Below are positions 5,240 to 5,273 of a stretch of DNA of 5,273 nt, piece after piece. Location of the stretch: assembly GCA_902803635.1 (NCBI GenBank), contig CADCQU010000229.1:1-5273 (forward strand), read 5' to 3'. Under the pieces are notes generated by a model. It worked only from the letters and a program-made list of their open reading frames with translations. It was not told the origin of the DNA and ran no database searches. Each line of letters begins with the position of its first letter. The first letter of the stretch is position 1. Source of the DNA: an uncultured Lachnospiraceae bacterium (lineage in GTDB: Bacteria > Bacillota > Clostridia > Lachnospirales > Lachnospiraceae). The position numbers were made by a program, and so were the translations under genes.

Positions 5240-5273
5240 AAAAGGCACTGCATAGATTAATCTGATGTATTTC
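5240..5273. other. Window end, nothing recognised
   Basis: Thirty-four bases after the last stop codon. There is a 10-bp palindrome (agattaatct) but no terminator-like stem with a T-run and no start of another gene. Confidence 0.4.

Overview
The window looks like a chromosomal segment of a Bacillota (Firmicutes) bacterium, possibly from a gut or rumen community. Three things point that way. The Hsp70 lacks the insert of about 24 residues that proteobacterial DnaK carries in its ATPase domain. The ribosome binding sites are strong AGGAG types. The gap at 1854-2141 holds a GC-rich palindromic element of a kind I recall from intergenic regions of gut Firmicutes. I cannot name a genus. The large coding regions are fairly GC-rich, whereas the gaps at 119-425 and 3960-4600 are AT-rich. 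All credible genes lie on the + strand.

Layout: 1-118 is a nested inverted-repeat element with RNA-like folding. 119-425 is an AT-rich leader with no recognised gene. 426-1853 encodes a membrane-bound diguanylate cyclase (extracytoplasmic sensor, HAMP, GGDEF). 1867-2090 is a cluster of palindromes resembling a MITE or REP element. 2142-3911 encodes an orphan DnaK/Hsp70 without the usual disordered C-terminal tail; no grpE, dnaJ, hrcA or CIRCE operator is visible nearby. A strong intrinsic terminator follows at 3922-3959. 3984-4520 is a tandem array with a 63-bp period in which each complete unit can form a hairpin. An AT tract, a 19-bp dyad and an extended -10 promoter at 4528-4576 then precede a very acidic small protein (GTG start, 4676-4900). 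At 4951-5059 there are 2.4 copies of a 46-bp repeat that runs into the ribosome binding site of a 55-residue cysteine-rich, zinc-knuckle-like protein (5072-5239).

The genes do not form one evident pathway. The cyclase and the chaperone are separated by palindromes and each has its own ribosome binding site. The terminator after dnaK and the promoter at 4571 make the last two small genes a separate unit, probably co-transcribed with each other. The most unusual parts are non-coding: the 63-bp hairpin array, the dyad at the promoter, the 46-bp repeat with its recurring mini-ORF, and the nested hairpin at the left edge. I see no CRISPR array, tRNA, rRNA, transposase or phage gene, and no clear defence system.
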